Shown here: in pieces, positions 23,348 through 30,818 of the stretch | How positions within the stretch are numbered: position 1 is the stretch's first letter | Layout: each line of letters starts with the position of its first letter | NCBI GenBank assembly: GCA_035476815.1 | Contig: DATILD010000046.1 | Coordinates: forward strand, 1 to 64,000 | DNA: 64,000 nucleotides | Source: Methylibium sp035476815 | GTDB taxonomy: Bacteria > Pseudomonadota > Gammaproteobacteria > Burkholderiales > Burkholderiaceae_C | Reading direction: 5' to 3' | Program-made: the position numbers and the translations under genes | Notes under the pieces: generated by a model | Told to the model about the DNA's origin: nothing | The model's database searches: none | Seen by the model: only the letters and a program-made list of their open reading frames with translations

Positions 23348-24394
23348 TTGAAGACGTTCGGAGCCATCGTTGGGCAGGGGTTGTTGGCGGCGGCGGTTGC
23401 GCTGAGCCTGCTCGCGGGCGGTGCCGCCCAGGCAGCCTCGAAATCGCGTGAGGCCCGTCCGGCCGTGACCAAGACCGTCAAGGTCAAGGCTCGTAGCACG
23501 GTGTCGTCGCGGCTCAAGAGCCGGCAGTTCAAGCGTCGCGCGGCGCCTATCGTGCCGGCCAAGCCTTCGTTCGGCGAGCTCTCCGGTCTGCGTGCCACCG
23601 ACGACCCGTTGTCGCTGAAGTCCAGCGTCGCGCTGGTGCTCGACCAGGACACCAACGAGGTGCTGTTCAACAAGAACGGCGAGGCGGTGCTGCCGATCGC
23701 GTCGCTGACCAAGCTGATGACCTCCGTCATCGTCGTCGAGGCCGACCAGCCGCTCGACGAGGTGCTCACCATCACCCAGGACGATGTCGACACCGAAAAG
23801 GGCAGCGGCTCGCGCCTGGCCGTCGGTACGCGGCTGACGCGCGGCGAGATGCTGCACCTGGCGCTGATGTCCTCCGAGAACCGCGCCGCCCACGCGCTGG
23901 GTCGCCACTATCCCGGCGGCCTGAACGCCTTCGTCGCAGCGATGAACGCCAAGGCGAGCTTGCTCGGCATGAGCGACACCCGCTACGTGGAGCCGACCGG
24001 GCTGTCGAGCGCCAACCAGTCGAGTGCGCGCGACCTGGCGGCGCTGGCCGGCGCGGCTTACCAGCACCCGCTGATCCGCGAGCTGTCGACCTCGCAGGAG
24101 CACGAGGTGGCGGTCGGCCGCCGCGTGCTGCAGTACCGCAACACCAACGGCCTGGTGCGCAACCCCGAGTGGGACATCGGCCTGCAGAAGACCGGCTACA
24201 TCGCCGAGGCCGGCCGTTGCCTCGTGATGCAGGCCCAACTCGCCGGCCGCAAGCTCATCATGGTGTTCCTGGACTCGACGGGCAAGTATTCGCGCCAGGG
24301 CGACGCCGAGCGCGTGCGGCACTGGCTCGAGACCCTGGTGCCCGCCGCCGCCACGCCGGCACCGGCCGGGATCACGCCGCGCGTGACGTCCTGA
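23348..24394 (+). CDS. pbpG: D-alanyl-D-alanine endopeptidase, PBP7/8 type
   Basis: A 348-residue secreted serine peptidase of family S11 that cleaves peptidoglycan cross-links. A signal peptide (about 1-30, ending GGAAQAA) is followed by a basic linker (about 31-70) and the penicillin-binding fold. The three catalytic motifs are complete: Ser119-Leu-Thr-Lys122, Ser176-Glu-Asn178 and Lys281-Thr-Gly283. Length and motif spacing fit PbpG rather than the longer DacA/DacC carboxypeptidases. The start is a TTG at 23348, chosen because the signal peptide begins there. The gene ends 3 bp from the convergent IclR gene. Confidence 0.93.
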   Translation: MKTFGAIVGQGLLAAAVALSLLAGGAAQAASKSREARPAVTKTVKVKARSTVSSRLKSRQFKRRAAPIVPAKPSFGELSGLRATDDPLSLKSSVALVLDQDTNEVLFNKNGEAVLPIASLTKLMTSVIVVEADQPLDEVLTITQDDVDTEKGSGSRLAVGTRLTRGEMLHLALMSSENRAAHALGRHYPGGLNAFVAAMNAKASLLGMSDTRYVEPTGLSSANQSSARDLAALAGAAYQHPLIRELSTSQEHEVAVGRRVLQYRNTNGLVRNPEWDIGLQKTGYIAEAGRCLVMQAQLAGRKLIMVFLDSTGKYSRQGDAERVRHWLETLVPAAATPAPAGITPRVTS

Positions 24395-24397
24395 GTC

Positions 24398-25174
24398 TCA
24401 GCGCGGTGCTTGGCGGTGGCCGAGCGCCGCCGAGATCGTCGCGGCGGTCGCCTGCAGCCGCTCGAGCCAGCTGTCTTCCAGACGATCGGCCGGCGCCGAG
24501 ATCGACAGGCCCGCGATCAGCCGGCCCTGGTCGTCGTGGATGCCGGCGGCCATGCAGCGCACGCCCAGCTCCAGTTCCTCGTTGTCGCGCGCGCTGCCGG
24601 ACTGCTGCACCTTGGCCAGCTCGCGCTCCAGTGCCGCCAGGTCGGTGAGGCTGTTGCGGGTGTGACCGGCCAGGCCGGTGCGCGCCGCGTAGGCCCGCAC
24701 GCGCTGCGGATCGTCGTGGGCCAGGAAGAGCTTGCCGACCGAGGTCAGGTGCAAGGGCGCCCGTCCGCCGACCGCGCGGACCACCTGCATGCCGGACCGC
24801 TCGCTGTAGGTGCGCTCGATGTAGACGATCTCGTCGCCCTGGCGCACCGACAGGTTGACCGGCTGGTGGGTCAGCTTGTGGAGCTCGCGCATCGGCCCGA
24901 TCGCGGCCTCGCGCACGTCGAGCCGCGCCTTGACCAGGTTGCCGAGTTCGAGCAGCCGCATGCCGAGCCGGTAGCTGCCGGCCTCGGGTCGGTCGACGTA
25001 GCGGCCGATCGCCAGATCGTTGAGGATGCGGTGAGCGGTCGACGGATGGAGGCCCGTCTGCGCACTGATGTGCTTCAGCGACACCGGGTCGGGGTGGGCC
25101 GCCAGCACGTCGATCAGCGAGAACATCCGCTCCATGACCTGGATGGTGGGCGTCTGGTGTTCCGAGCGTTTCAT
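24398..25174 (-). CDS. IclR family transcriptional regulator
   Basis: A 258-residue regulator with an N-terminal winged helix-turn-helix (about 15-70: VMERMFSLIDVLAAH, then LKHISAQTGLHPSTAHRILNDL) and a C-terminal effector domain (about 85-250) with the family segments SVGKLFLAH, GVRCMAAGIHDDQGRLIAGLSISAP. Its ligand is unknown. The ATG at 25174 gives the usual short N-terminus (MKRSEHQTPTIQVMERM); there is no clear Shine-Dalgarno sequence. The short region to the divergent TIGR03790 gene contains a TGTTTT/AAAACA inverted repeat that may be its operator. Confidence 0.93.
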   Translation of the reverse strand: MKRSEHQTPTIQVMERMFSLIDVLAAHPDPVSLKHISAQTGLHPSTAHRILNDLAIGRYVDRPEAGSYRLGMRLLELGNLVKARLDVREAAIGPMRELHKLTHQPVNLSVRQGDEIVYIERTYSERSGMQVVRAVGGRAPLHLTSVGKLFLAHDDPQRVRAYAARTGLAGHTRNSLTDLAALERELAKVQQSGSARDNEELELGVRCMAAGIHDDQGRLIAGLSISAPADRLEDSWLERLQATAATISAALGHRQAPR

Positions 25175-25201
25175 GTGGTGGATTATCGCTGAGCGCGGGC
25201 G

Positions 25202-25221
25202 TGTTTTGTATGGCGAAAACA
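25202..25221. promoter_or_regulatory. Palindrome in the IclR/TIGR03790 intergenic region (candidate operator)
   Basis: TGTTTT (25202-25207) and AAAACA (25216-25221) form a perfect inverted repeat spaced by 8 bp. The 20-bp element is AT-rich against its surroundings and lies in the 46-bp gap between two divergent starts. IclR proteins bind palindromes of about this size next to their own genes. Confidence 0.4.
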
Positions 25222-26312
25222 TGTGTCGACGGATGTCCCTGCGACTTGTCGCGATGGTCGTGCTGCTGGCGTGCGGGCCGGCGAGCGCCATCGGGGCCGC
25301 GACCGAAGAGCCGCGACCGCTGCCGGCCGGCGAGGCCGGGGTGGCCACTTTCCCTCGGCTGCGCGCAGCCGACCTCGGATTGGTGATCAACGTTGCCGAC
25401 CCGTATTCGGTCGCCGTCGGTGCGTTCTACGTCGAGGCCCGGCGGCTGCTGCCGCAACAGGTGCTACGAGTCGTGCTGCCGGTGCAGGCCACGCTCGACG
25501 GTGAAGAGTTCGATCTGCTGGCCGCACAGATCGGCGCGCACTTCGGCGAGGGCGTGCAGGCCCTGGCGCTGGCTTGGCGCCGACCCTATGCGGTCGGCTG
25601 CCAGTCGATCACCGGCGCGCTGGCGCTCGGCCGCGACGCGGCGCTGTGCGCGCGCAGCTGCGCGCCGACGGCCCCGTCACGCTACTTCAACGCCGCCACG
25701 GCGCGCCCCTGGCGTGACCTGCGGCTGCGCCCGTCGATGCTGTTGGCCGCCGCCGACGTGGCCGGCGCACGCGCGCTGATCACGCGCGGCGTCGCCTCCG
25801 AGGGTCGGTTCGGTCGGCGCGGCGGGCCGCCGGTGGTCGCGCGCTTTGCCGAAACCGACGACGCGGCGCGTGCAGTCCGCCGTCGGCTCTATCCACCGGC
25901 GGGCCTGTTGCGCGGTCGCGGCGTGCGCATCGTGCTCGGCCCCGACGACGGCCGCGAGGCGCCGGCCGAGCCCACACTCGTCTACCAGACCGGGGCGGTG
26001 CGCGTCGACGCGCCCGAGCGTCTCGGCCTGCTCCCCGGCTCGCTGGCCGATCACCTGACCTCCTTCGGCGGGCAGATCGACGGCGGCAGCGGCCAGATGA
26101 GCGCGCTGGCCTGGATCGCGGCCGGCGCCACGGCCAGCTACGGCACCGTCAGCGAGCCCTGCGCCCACCCGCAGAAGTTTCCTCATCCGCAGGTGCTGCT
26201 GCGCCATTACCTGCAGGGCAGCACCGCGATCGAGGCCTACTGGAAGAGCGTGGCCTGGCCCTCGCAGGGCCTGTTCATCGGCGAGCCGCTGGCGGCCCCT
26301 TTTGCCCGCTAG
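25221..26312 (+). CDS. TIGR03790 family secreted protein
   Basis: A 363-residue protein with a signal peptide (MCRRMSLRLVAMVVLLACGPAS, about 1-24). It has the hallmarks of the uncharacterised TIGR03790 family: an early NVADPYSVAVGAFYVEARRL segment, DGEEFDLLAAQIGAHF, the later SLADHLTSFGGQIDGGSGQM, and a C-terminal EAYWKSVAWPSQGLFIGEPL. Family knowledge: it is found sporadically, mostly in genomes that also encode exosortase/PEP-CTERM sorting. No catalytic residues are known. An ATG at 25233 is an alternative start. The divergent IclR protein may regulate it. Confidence 0.82.
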   Translation: MCRRMSLRLVAMVVLLACGPASAIGAATEEPRPLPAGEAGVATFPRLRAADLGLVINVADPYSVAVGAFYVEARRLLPQQVLRVVLPVQATLDGEEFDLLAAQIGAHFGEGVQALALAWRRPYAVGCQSITGALALGRDAALCARSCAPTAPSRYFNAATARPWRDLRLRPSMLLAAADVAGARALITRGVASEGRFGRRGGPPVVARFAETDDAARAVRRRLYPPAGLLRGRGVRIVLGPDDGREAPAEPTLVYQTGAVRVDAPERLGLLPGSLADHLTSFGGQIDGGSGQMSALAWIAAGATASYGTVSEPCAHPQKFPHPQVLLRHYLQGSTAIEAYWKSVAWPSQGLFIGEPLAAPFAR

Positions 26313-26323
26313 TTGGTCTTTGC

Positions 26324-26932
26324 TCAGCGCGGGCGCCCGCCGGCCTCGGGCCGGTCGTTGCTCTGCGGCCGCAGCGTCGCCGCGGCGTGGCCGGCGGCCC
26401 GTTCGGCGCGCCAGGCCTGCTTGCGCGCGGTCCACTCCGCCAGCCGGGCGTGGGCGGTCTTCGACTCGGCAAGCATCTGCGGCTCAGCGGTGATCTGCGC
26501 GCACAACTCGAGGCGAATGCCGTTGGGGTCGAAGAAGTAGATGCTCTGGAAGATGTGGTGGTCGGTGACGCCCAGCACCTCGACCCCGGCGGCCTCGAGC
26601 CGGGCCTTGGCCCGCTCCAGCTCGGCCACGCCGTCGACGCGCAGCGCCAGGTGGTTGACCCAGGCGGGCGTGTTGGGCGAGGGCAGCGGCGCCACGTCGT
26701 CGCCGAGGTCGAAGAAGGCCACGAAGCTGCCGTCGCCGAGGCGGAAGAAGAAGTGGGTGTACGGGCAGTACTCGCCGGTGCTCGGGACATGGTCGCTCTG
26801 GATGATGTGGAACAGCGGGAGTCCGAGCAGGTCCTCGTAGAAGTGGCGCGTTTCCTCGGCATCGCGACAGCGCCAGGCGAAGTGGTGCAGGCCGTGGATC
26901 GCCGCGGGGGCGGCTTGCGGGGCGTTCGGCAT
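26324..26932 (-). CDS. VOC family (glyoxalase/dioxygenase superfamily) protein
   Basis: A 202-residue protein whose first 140 residues form a vicinal-oxygen-chelate domain made of two beta-alpha-beta-beta-beta modules: GLHHFAWRCRDAEETRHFYEDLLGLPL at 14-40, and VNHLALRVDGVAELERAK near 91 with FFDPNGIRLELC near 133. Candidate metal ligands are His17, His93 and Glu140. The charged tail (about 150-202) is variable. Members include glyoxalase I, extradiol dioxygenases and resistance proteins; the substrate cannot be assigned. AGGAGC lies 8 nt upstream of the ATG. It converges with the TIGR03790 gene. Confidence 0.87.
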   Translation of the reverse strand: MPNAPQAAPAAIHGLHHFAWRCRDAEETRHFYEDLLGLPLFHIIQSDHVPSTGEYCPYTHFFFRLGDGSFVAFFDLGDDVAPLPSPNTPAWVNHLALRVDGVAELERAKARLEAAGVEVLGVTDHHIFQSIYFFDPNGIRLELCAQITAEPQMLAESKTAHARLAEWTARKQAWRAERAAGHAAATLRPQSNDRPEAGGRPR

Positions 26933-27015
26933 GGTGGCGGGCTCCTGCTTTGAGTCAGTGTAGTCACGGCCCGCCTAGGGTTCTCCCTGGCAATGCCCTG
27001 CATCGAGGCTAGCTA

Positions 27016-27043
27016 TTGGACTGCCCTGGGCGATCTTTTTAAC
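27016..27043 (+). promoter_or_regulatory. Possible promoter upstream of rubrerythrin
   Basis: TTGGAC (27016-27021) and TTTAAC (27038-27043) are spaced by 16 bp in a locally AT-rich stretch about 60 bp upstream of the rubrerythrin start. A small CACCGG/CCGGTG hairpin (27054-27070) follows in the presumed 5' untranslated region. Both hexamers are imperfect matches. Confidence 0.25.
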
Positions 27044-27104
27044 GTGCGGGGTGCACCGGTCCAGCCGGTGGGGTGTTTTGCTTCCGCATCACAAGGAGAT
27101 CGAC

Positions 27105-27527
27105 ATGCAGCTCAAGGGTTCGAAGACCGAGCAGAACCTGAAGGACGCCTTCGCCGGCGAGTCGCAGGCGAACCGGCGCTACCTGTACTTCGCGAACAAG
27201 GCCGACATCGAAGGCCAGAACGATGTCGCCGCGCTGTTCCGCTCGACCGCGGAAGGCGAGACCGGCCACGCCCATGGGCATCTCGAGTTCCTCGAGCACG
27301 GTTCGGGCGACCCGGCCACCGGCCTGCCGATCGGCTCGAGCCGCGACAACCTGAAGGCTGCGGTCGCCGGCGAGACGCACGAGTACACCGACATGTACCC
27401 GGGCATGGCCAAGCAGGCGCGCGAGGACGGCTTCGACGAGATCGCCGACTGGTTCGAGACGCTCGCGAAGGCCGAGCGCTCGCACGCCAATCGCTACCAG
27501 AAGGCGCTGGACGCGCTGGTGGACTGA
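27105..27527 (+). CDS. Rubrerythrin-like diiron protein (no rubredoxin domain)
   Basis: A 140-residue four-helix-bundle diiron protein that by family knowledge reduces hydrogen peroxide. Iron ligands are visible as Glu19 (FAGESQANRRYLYFA), Glu52-x-x-His55 (GETGH), Glu90/Glu93 (AGETHEY) and Glu124-x-x-His127 (AERSH). The C-terminal rubredoxin FeS4 domain of classical rubrerythrin is absent, so electrons must come from another protein. The next gene, an Fe-S oxidoreductase, is the obvious candidate. AAGGAG lies just upstream of the ATG. The gene is followed by a strong hairpin and then the Fe-S oxidoreductase and DUF3501 genes. Confidence 0.93.
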   Translation: MQLKGSKTEQNLKDAFAGESQANRRYLYFANKADIEGQNDVAALFRSTAEGETGHAHGHLEFLEHGSGDPATGLPIGSSRDNLKAAVAGETHEYTDMYPGMAKQAREDGFDEIADWFETLAKAERSHANRYQKALDALVD

Positions 27528-27546
27528 GCCGTCCACGACGCTCGTT

Positions 27547-27573
27547 GAACAAGGGGCTTCGTGCCCCTTGTTC
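27547..27573 (+). repeat. Strong intercistronic hairpin between rubrerythrin and the Fe-S oxidoreductase
   Basis: A perfect 11-bp stem GAACAAGGGGC (27547-27557) and GCCCCTTGTTC (27563-27573) has a 5-nt TTCGT loop. It lies 20 bp after the rubrerythrin stop and 29 bp before the next start, without a proper T run. This fits a partial terminator or a processing/stability element that lets rubrerythrin be made in excess over its partners. Confidence 0.6.
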
Positions 27574-27601
27574 GTTGAGGAACCACGACGAGAGAGCACC
27601 C

Positions 27602-28951
27602 ATGAGCACCCGCGAAGGCAACCTCGAAGCGCCGACCCGCCACGCGATCGACTGGAAGAACCCCGAGTTCTACGACGCGGCGGCCTGCGAGAAGGAGCTC
27701 GAGCGCATCTTCGACATCTGCCACGGCTGCCGGCGTTGCGTGAGCCTGTGCCAGGCCTTCCCGACGCTGTTCGACCTGGTCGACGCGACCGACGACGGCG
27801 AGGTCCACGGCGTCGCCAGGCAGGACTACCGGAAGGTCGTCGACCAGTGCTATCTGTGCGACCTGTGCTACATGACCAAGTGCCCCTACGTGCCGCCGCA
27901 CGCCTGGAACCTGGACTTCCCGCACACGATGCTGCGCGCCAAGGCGATCAAGTTCAAGCAGGGCGAGGTCGGCGCCGGCGAGAGGTTCCTCGCGTCGACC
28001 GACCGGCATGGCCAGTTCGCCGGCATCCCGATCGTCGTGCAGGTCGCCAACGCGCTGAACAAGACCCGGCCGATGAGGAAGCTGCTCGACCAGCGGCTCG
28101 GCGTGCACCCCGACGCCTGGCTACCCGAGTTGGCGACGAGCCGGTTCCGCTGGAGCGCGAAGAAGCGGGGCGCCGCGACCGTGGTCACCAACGGTCAGCG
28201 CACGCCCGGCAAGGTCGCGATCTTCTCGACCTGCTACGTCAACTACAACGAGCCCGGCATCGGCCACGACCTGATCCGGCTGCTCGAGCACAACGACATT
28301 CCCTACGTGATCGTCGAGAAGGAGAAGTGCTGCGGCATGCCCAAGCTCGAGCTCGGGGACCTCGACGCGGTGGCCGAGCACAAGGCCGCCAACATGCCGG
28401 TGCTGGCGAAGTACGCGAAGGACGGCTACGCGATCCTGAGCGCCATCCCGAGCTGCACGCTGATGTTCAAGCAGGAGCTGCCGCTGCTGTTCCCCGCCTG
28501 CGCCGACACCCAGTCGGTGCAGCAGGCGATGTTCGATCCCTTCGAGTACTTCATCGCGCGCCACAAGGACGGGTTGCTGAAGACCGACTTCAAGAACGAC
28601 CTCGGCAAGGTCAGCTACCACGTCCCCTGCCATGGCCGGGTGCAGAACATCGGCAAGAAGACCGAGGAGATGTTCAAGCTCGTCGGCCAGACCGTCAGCG
28701 TGAAGCTCAACACGGTGGAGCGCTGCTCGGGCCATGCCGGCACCTATGGCGTGAAGACGCCGACCCATCCGATCGCGATGAAGATCGGCAAGCCCGTCTT
28801 CAAGGCCATGGGCAAGGACGAGCCGGACTGGATCAGCTCCGACTGCCAGTTGGCCGGCCACCATATCGCCCAGGGCATGGCGGGGCAGTCGCTGCCGGCC
28901 GCCAGGCTCGCGCACCCGCTGAGCCTGGTGCGCACCGCCTACGGACTGTGA
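27602..28951 (+). CDS. GlpC/heterodisulfide-reductase-like Fe-S oxidoreductase
   Basis: A 449-residue soluble iron-sulfur protein. Two [4Fe-4S] ferredoxin motifs lie near the N-terminus: Cys40, 43, 46, 50 (CHGCRRCVSLC) and Cys83, 86, 89, 94 (CYLCDLCYMTKCP). Two CCG-type domains follow; the first contains Cys211 and Cys243-Cys244-Gly245, the second CHGRVQNIG and CSGHAGTYG. This architecture matches GlpC and HdrD-like electron-transfer subunits. No transmembrane helix is seen. It sits between rubrerythrin and DUF3501, a recurrent trio, and probably passes electrons to the rubrerythrin. The actual donor is unknown. Confidence 0.9.
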   Translation: MSTREGNLEAPTRHAIDWKNPEFYDAAACEKELERIFDICHGCRRCVSLCQAFPTLFDLVDATDDGEVHGVARQDYRKVVDQCYLCDLCYMTKCPYVPPHAWNLDFPHTMLRAKAIKFKQGEVGAGERFLASTDRHGQFAGIPIVVQVANALNKTRPMRKLLDQRLGVHPDAWLPELATSRFRWSAKKRGAATVVTNGQRTPGKVAIFSTCYVNYNEPGIGHDLIRLLEHNDIPYVIVEKEKCCGMPKLELGDLDAVAEHKAANMPVLAKYAKDGYAILSAIPSCTLMFKQELPLLFPACADTQSVQQAMFDPFEYFIARHKDGLLKTDFKNDLGKVSYHVPCHGRVQNIGKKTEEMFKLVGQTVSVKLNTVERCSGHAGTYGVKTPTHPIAMKIGKPVFKAMGKDEPDWISSDCQLAGHHIAQGMAGQSLPAARLAHPLSLVRTAYGL

Positions 28952-28968
28952 TGCACGGAGGACCCTTC

Positions 28969-29550
28969 ATGACGACCATCGCCCGCGACAGCCTGATGAC
29001 CCTCGAGGCCTACGCCAAGGTCCGCAAGAGCAGCAAGCCCGAGGCGATCGCGCACCGGCGGCTGCGCAGCGTGCAGCTCGGCGAGCATGTCAACGTGCAG
29101 TTCGAGGACGAACGCACCATCCGCCGCCAGATCCAGGAGATGCTGCACATCGAGAAGATCTTCGACGAGGAAGGCATCCAGGGCGAGATCGACGCCTACG
29201 CGCCGCTGATCCCCGACGGCACGAACTGGAAGGCGACGCTGCTGATCGAGTACCCCGATCCGCACGAGCGCAAGCGCGAACTGGCGCGGCTGATCGGCGT
29301 CGAGGACCGCATGTTCGTCGAGGTCGAGGGCCAGCCACGGGTCTATGCGATCGCCGACGAGGACCTGGACCGTGAGACCGCCGAGAAGACCTCGTCGGTG
29401 CACTTCCTGCGCTTCGAGTTCACGCGGCCGATGATCGACGCGCTGCGCGCCGGCGCGCAGGCCAAGCTGGGCTGCGACCACCGCCACTACCCGGCGCACC
29501 TGGCCATCGCGCCGGAGACGCTGGCCAGCCTGGCCGGCGACCTGCGCTGA
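28969..29550 (+). CDS. DUF3501 family protein
   Basis: A 193-residue protein of the uncharacterised DUF3501 family, recognised by RRLRSVQLGEHVNVQFED and RRQIQEMLHIEKIFDEEGIQ in its first half and FLRFEFTRPMIDALRAGAQ near the end. It is rich in charged residues and has no signal peptide, membrane helix or cysteine cluster. The start at 28969 has GGAGG 7 nt upstream; an ATG at 28951 is less likely. It lies 17 bp after the Fe-S oxidoreductase gene. The constant neighbourhood suggests a role in assembling or assisting the rubrerythrin/Fe-S system; this is inference. Confidence 0.85.
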   Translation: MTTIARDSLMTLEAYAKVRKSSKPEAIAHRRLRSVQLGEHVNVQFEDERTIRRQIQEMLHIEKIFDEEGIQGEIDAYAPLIPDGTNWKATLLIEYPDPHERKRELARLIGVEDRMFVEVEGQPRVYAIADEDLDRETAEKTSSVHFLRFEFTRPMIDALRAGAQAKLGCDHRHYPAHLAIAPETLASLAGDLR

Positions 29551-29561
29551 GCGGCCGGCGT

Positions 29562-29951
29562 TCAGCCGGGCGTGCTGCCGTCGACGTAGACCCGGCGGCC
29601 GCCTTCGCGCGCGAAGCGGCTGAGCTCGTGCAGCCGGTGCGCCCGGCCGCCGAGCTTGCTGCGCGCGACGAACTCCACCGTCGCGTGTTCGGCGTCCTGC
29701 ACGCGATGGTGGCGCACCTCCAGGCCGAGCCAGCGCAGGCCGGGCTCGGGCGGCGCGATCGTCGGCGGCCGCGTGTCGGGATGCCAGGTCGCGAGCAGGT
29801 GCTCGCGCGCGTCGAGCACGTAGGCCGTGTAGCGCGAGCGCATCAGCGCCTCGGCGTCGGGCGCGGCGACGCCGGTGGCTATCCAGCGTCCGCAGCAGGC
29901 GACATAGCGGCCGGCGCCGCAAGGGCAGGGGGCGTCGGGCGGCAGGCTCAT
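29562..29951 (-). CDS. ychJ: YchJ-like (UPF0225) SEC-C motif protein
   Basis: A 129-residue small protein with a SEC-C zinc motif at its N-terminus (CPCGAGRYVACCG, residues 9-21), followed by an NTF2-like domain: ALMRSRYTAYVL near 35, HLLATWHP near 51, HATVEFVARSKLGG near 88 and HELSRF near 108. This matches the YchJ/UPF0225 family, whose function is unknown. It is convergent with the DUF3501 gene and divergent from yaaA, with about 64 bp between the starts. Confidence 0.88.
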   Translation of the reverse strand: MSLPPDAPCPCGAGRYVACCGRWIATGVAAPDAEALMRSRYTAYVLDAREHLLATWHPDTRPPTIAPPEPGLRWLGLEVRHHRVQDAEHATVEFVARSKLGGRAHRLHELSRFAREGGRRVYVDGSTPG

Positions 29952-30015
29952 GGCGGCCGATGATGCCGCAGGCTGCTACCCTCCGCCGCCTCGCCACCGC
30001 CATGATCGCCGTCCC

Positions 30016-30792
30016 ATGCTGTTGCTGCTCTCGCCCGCCAAGACCCTGGACTACGAGCGGGCCCTGCCGCCGCTGGCGCCGACCACGCCGAGGTACGCGG
30101 CGCGGGCGCTGGAACTGATCGAGACGCTGCGCGGGCACGACGCCGACGGCATCGCCGCGTTGATGGACCTGAGCCCCGCGCTGGCCGAACTCAACACCGG
30201 CCGCTACCGCGACTACTCGGCCCGCCACACCGCGCGCAACAGCCGGCCGGCGGTCTATGCCTTCGATGGCGATGTCTACGGCGGGCTGGATGCCGCGAGC
30301 CTCGACGCCGACGACATCGCCTGGGCGCAGGACCACCTGGCCATCCTCAGCGGCCTCTACGGCGTGCTGCGGCCGCTCGACCGCATGCAGCCCTACCGGC
30401 TGGAGATGGGCACGCGGCTCGCCAATGCCCGCGGCAAGGACCTCTACGCGTACTGGGGCGCGGACATCGCGAAGCAGCTCGACGCGCGGCTGCGCGGCGA
30501 CCCGGCCCCGCTGGTGGTGAACCTCGCGTCCGAGGAGTATTTCAAGGCGGTCGACCGCCGTGCCCTGAAGGCCCCGCTGCTGCACTGCGTGTTCGAGGAC
30601 TGGAAGGCCGGCACCTGGAAGATCGTCGGCTTTCACGCCAAGCGCGCCCGCGGCCTGATGGCGCGGCATGCGATCCGCACCCGCGCCCGTGTGCCCACGG
30701 ACTTGTGCAGCTTCACGGCCGAGGGCTACGCTTGGGACCCGTCGGCCAGTGCGTCCGACCGGCTGGTGTTCCGCCGCCGGGGCGAGGACTGA
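30016..30792 (+). CDS. yaaA: Peroxide stress protein YaaA
   Basis: A 258-residue member of the YaaA/DUF328 family, which by family knowledge lowers free intracellular iron during hydrogen peroxide stress and binds DNA. The signature LLLLSPAKTLDYE is at the very start, and GDVYGGLDAASL, LSGLYGVLRPLD, YAYWGADIAKQLD and NLASEEYFKAV are all conserved. The N-terminal motif fixes the ATG at 30016. Together with the rubrerythrin trio upstream it gives this region an oxidative-stress flavour. Confidence 0.95.
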   Translation: MLLLLSPAKTLDYERALPPLAPTTPRYAARALELIETLRGHDADGIAALMDLSPALAELNTGRYRDYSARHTARNSRPAVYAFDGDVYGGLDAASLDADDIAWAQDHLAILSGLYGVLRPLDRMQPYRLEMGTRLANARGKDLYAYWGADIAKQLDARLRGDPAPLVVNLASEEYFKAVDRRALKAPLLHCVFEDWKAGTWKIVGFHAKRARGLMARHAIRTRARVPTDLCSFTAEGYAWDPSASASDRLVFRRRGED

Positions 30793-30818
30793 GGCCGCAT
30801 CGCAAGCGAGGAGGGAGC

